DNA of 6,450 bases from Bacillota bacterium (GTDB lineage: Bacteria > Bacillota_E > Sulfobacillia > Sulfobacillales > Sulfobacillaceae), in contig JAKADJ010000134.1 in NCBI GenBank assembly GCA_021820645.1, positions 1 through 6,450 of the forward strand. The letters run 5' to 3'. Numbering within the stretch: the first letter of the stretch is position 1; the number at the start of each line of letters is the position of its first letter. The position numbers and the translations under genes were made by a program. Under the pieces are notes generated by a model, which ran no database searches, was not told the origin of the DNA, and saw only the letters and a program-made list of their open reading frames with translations. This document shows positions 5,831 to 6,450 of the stretch, one piece after another.

Positions 5831-5870
5831 TTCGAAGAACCCTCCGTGCTCATAGCTACGGTGCTTCGAA
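5831..5870 (+). repeat. stem-loop between two small membrane-protein genes
   Basis: TTCGAAG (5831-5837) and CTTCGAA (5864-5870) form a perfect 7-bp outer stem. Inside it CCGT (5844-5847) pairs with ACGG (5858-5861), and GCT (5848-5850) with AGC (5854-5856), closing a three-base loop with one bulged T. It starts six bases after the stop of the 77-residue gene. Its last bases merge into AAAGGA (5869-5874), the only Shine-Dalgarno-like sequence ahead of ATG 5888. No U-run follows, so it is not an intrinsic terminator. It may be an RNA processing or translation-control element. Confidence 0.5.
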
Positions 5871-5887
5871 AGGATGCGGCTTGTTCT

Positions 5888-6202
5888 ATGGCGTACTGGA
5901 TTTATGTGGCTTACGGAACGTATTTGGTGACCTATTTGACCGGGCTCAGCTTTTATGTTCGATTTGATGCAAAACGGCGACCGTTGCGCCGCCGATTACT
6001 GGGCTTACATCTAGTCATGGCTGTCCTGACGTTCATCACGCTGACAGGGGCGATGGCTCTTTATGCGTTTCCCGGGACGCCATCGAAACCGGAAACGAGT
6101 AGTCACTCTACGATGTGGTACGATGCCCGCCAGCATCGGGCCGAATTAAAACAATATCAGGCTACTCACTCGGGGCATCTTCCGGCTGGATTCGGGCAGT
6201 AA
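5888..6202 (+). CDS. small two-helix membrane protein with polar C-terminal tail, 104 residues
   Basis: From ATG 5888 the product has helix 1 at about 4-24, a strongly basic loop 29-36 (KRRPLRRR), helix 2 at about 38-60 with His41 in LGLHLVMAVLTFITL, and a hydrophilic tail 62-104, probably outside, with several His (73, 83, 94, 97). The layout and the L-H-x-V-x-A-x-x-T pattern match the preceding 77-residue protein, suggesting an old duplication. The start is uncertain. AAAGGA (5869-5874) is 13 bases from ATG 5888, longer than usual. An in-frame GTG at 5846 would add 14 residues but has no ribosome binding site and lies inside the stem-loop. The following gene starts 26 bases after the stop, so the two are probably in one operon. 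Function unknown. Confidence 0.7.
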   Translation: MAYWIYVAYGTYLVTYLTGLSFYVRFDAKRRPLRRRLLGLHLVMAVLTFITLTGAMALYAFPGTPSKPETSSHSTMWYDARQHRAELKQYQATHSGHLPAGFGQ

Positions 6203-6228
6203 AAATCAGGACAGAGAGGAGGAAGGAA

Positions 6229-6450
6229 ATGAGCAAGGTATGGGCAGAGTCGTGGAAGTATTCCGGGATCTACTGGCAGAGCGCATGGAAAGGGAAGTGG
6301 CTGGCTCCCATGGCAACCATGGTGGTGGCCTTGGTTTTGTGGTCGATGGTCAATCCCACTGTGGTTCCTTTCTTGTTTTTTCGGATTCAACCGATTAACG
6401 ATCCCATTATCGGGATAACGTTTAACCATAACTTAATGGCCCTCAAGGCA
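6229..6450 (+). CDS. membrane protein, partial (5' part only, runs off the window)
   Basis: AGGAGG (6217-6222) stands six bases before ATG 6229, 26 bases after the previous stop. The frame is open for all 74 codons to the window end. The visible part has an aromatic- and Lys-rich N-terminus (SKVWAESWKYSGIYWQSAWK, 2-21), a hydrophobic helix at about 25-42 (LAPMATMVVALVLWSMVN), and then a less hydrophobic stretch with FLFFRIQPINDP and FNHNLMALKA. The pattern is basic N-terminus inside, one helix, and then a domain outside or a re-entry. I do not recognise the family. Context makes it part of the same operon as the two small two-helix proteins, and possibly the larger partner that they serve. 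Confidence 0.7.
   Translation, partial: MSKVWAESWKYSGIYWQSAWKGKWLAPMATMVVALVLWSMVNPTVVPFLFFRIQPINDPIIGITFNHNLMALKA

Noticed and set aside
6166..6429. Minus-strand frame of 87 codons at the right end
   Set aside because: It is antisense to two plus-strand genes with good signals, and is His/Pro/Cys-rich with no support of its own.

Overview
The window holds ten supportable protein-coding genes on both strands, one of them cut by the right edge. No tRNA, rRNA, CRISPR array or insertion sequence was seen. Strong AGGAGG-type ribosome binding sites, a near-consensus TTGCCC-N18-TATAAT promoter, moderate GC, and a long single-zinc-finger topoisomerase III point to a bacterium of the Bacillota. My impression is an acidophile or thermophile of the Sulfobacillus/Alicyclobacillus sort, but this is inference and no search was run.

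Left part (1-1359, plus strand): an ECF-type RNA polymerase sigma factor is followed, with stop and start codons overlapping (TGATG), by a single-pass membrane protein that is probably its anti-sigma factor. That protein lacks the usual zinc anti-sigma motif and carries an extracytoplasmic domain. An ECF-like promoter upstream of the sigma gene suggests autoregulation.

Middle (1365-3828, minus strand, convergent with the sigma operon): a complete DNA topoisomerase III gene (topB, GTG start) is followed 61 bp downstream by a gene for a 98-residue soluble protein of unknown function. A small inverted repeat abuts that gene's ribosome binding site.

Right of topB (3829-5127, plus strand): a 185-bp divergent intergenic region carries the best promoter in the window. 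It drives a 370-residue multi-pass membrane protein that appears to be an internal duplication and recalls an uncharacterised membrane family of Actinobacteria.

Far right (5128-6450): an island of small membrane proteins. A 163-bp intergenic region rich in related inverted and direct repeats precedes a 32-residue one-helix protein (plus). That gene's stop codon directly abuts the stop codon of a 35-residue one-helix protein on the minus strand. Then come two 2-helix proteins on the plus strand that share an L-H-x-V-x-A-x-x-T pattern, separated by a conspicuous stem-loop, and a partial membrane protein gene running off the end. The last three may form an operon for a small membrane complex of unknown role. 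This island is the least explained and most interesting part of the window.
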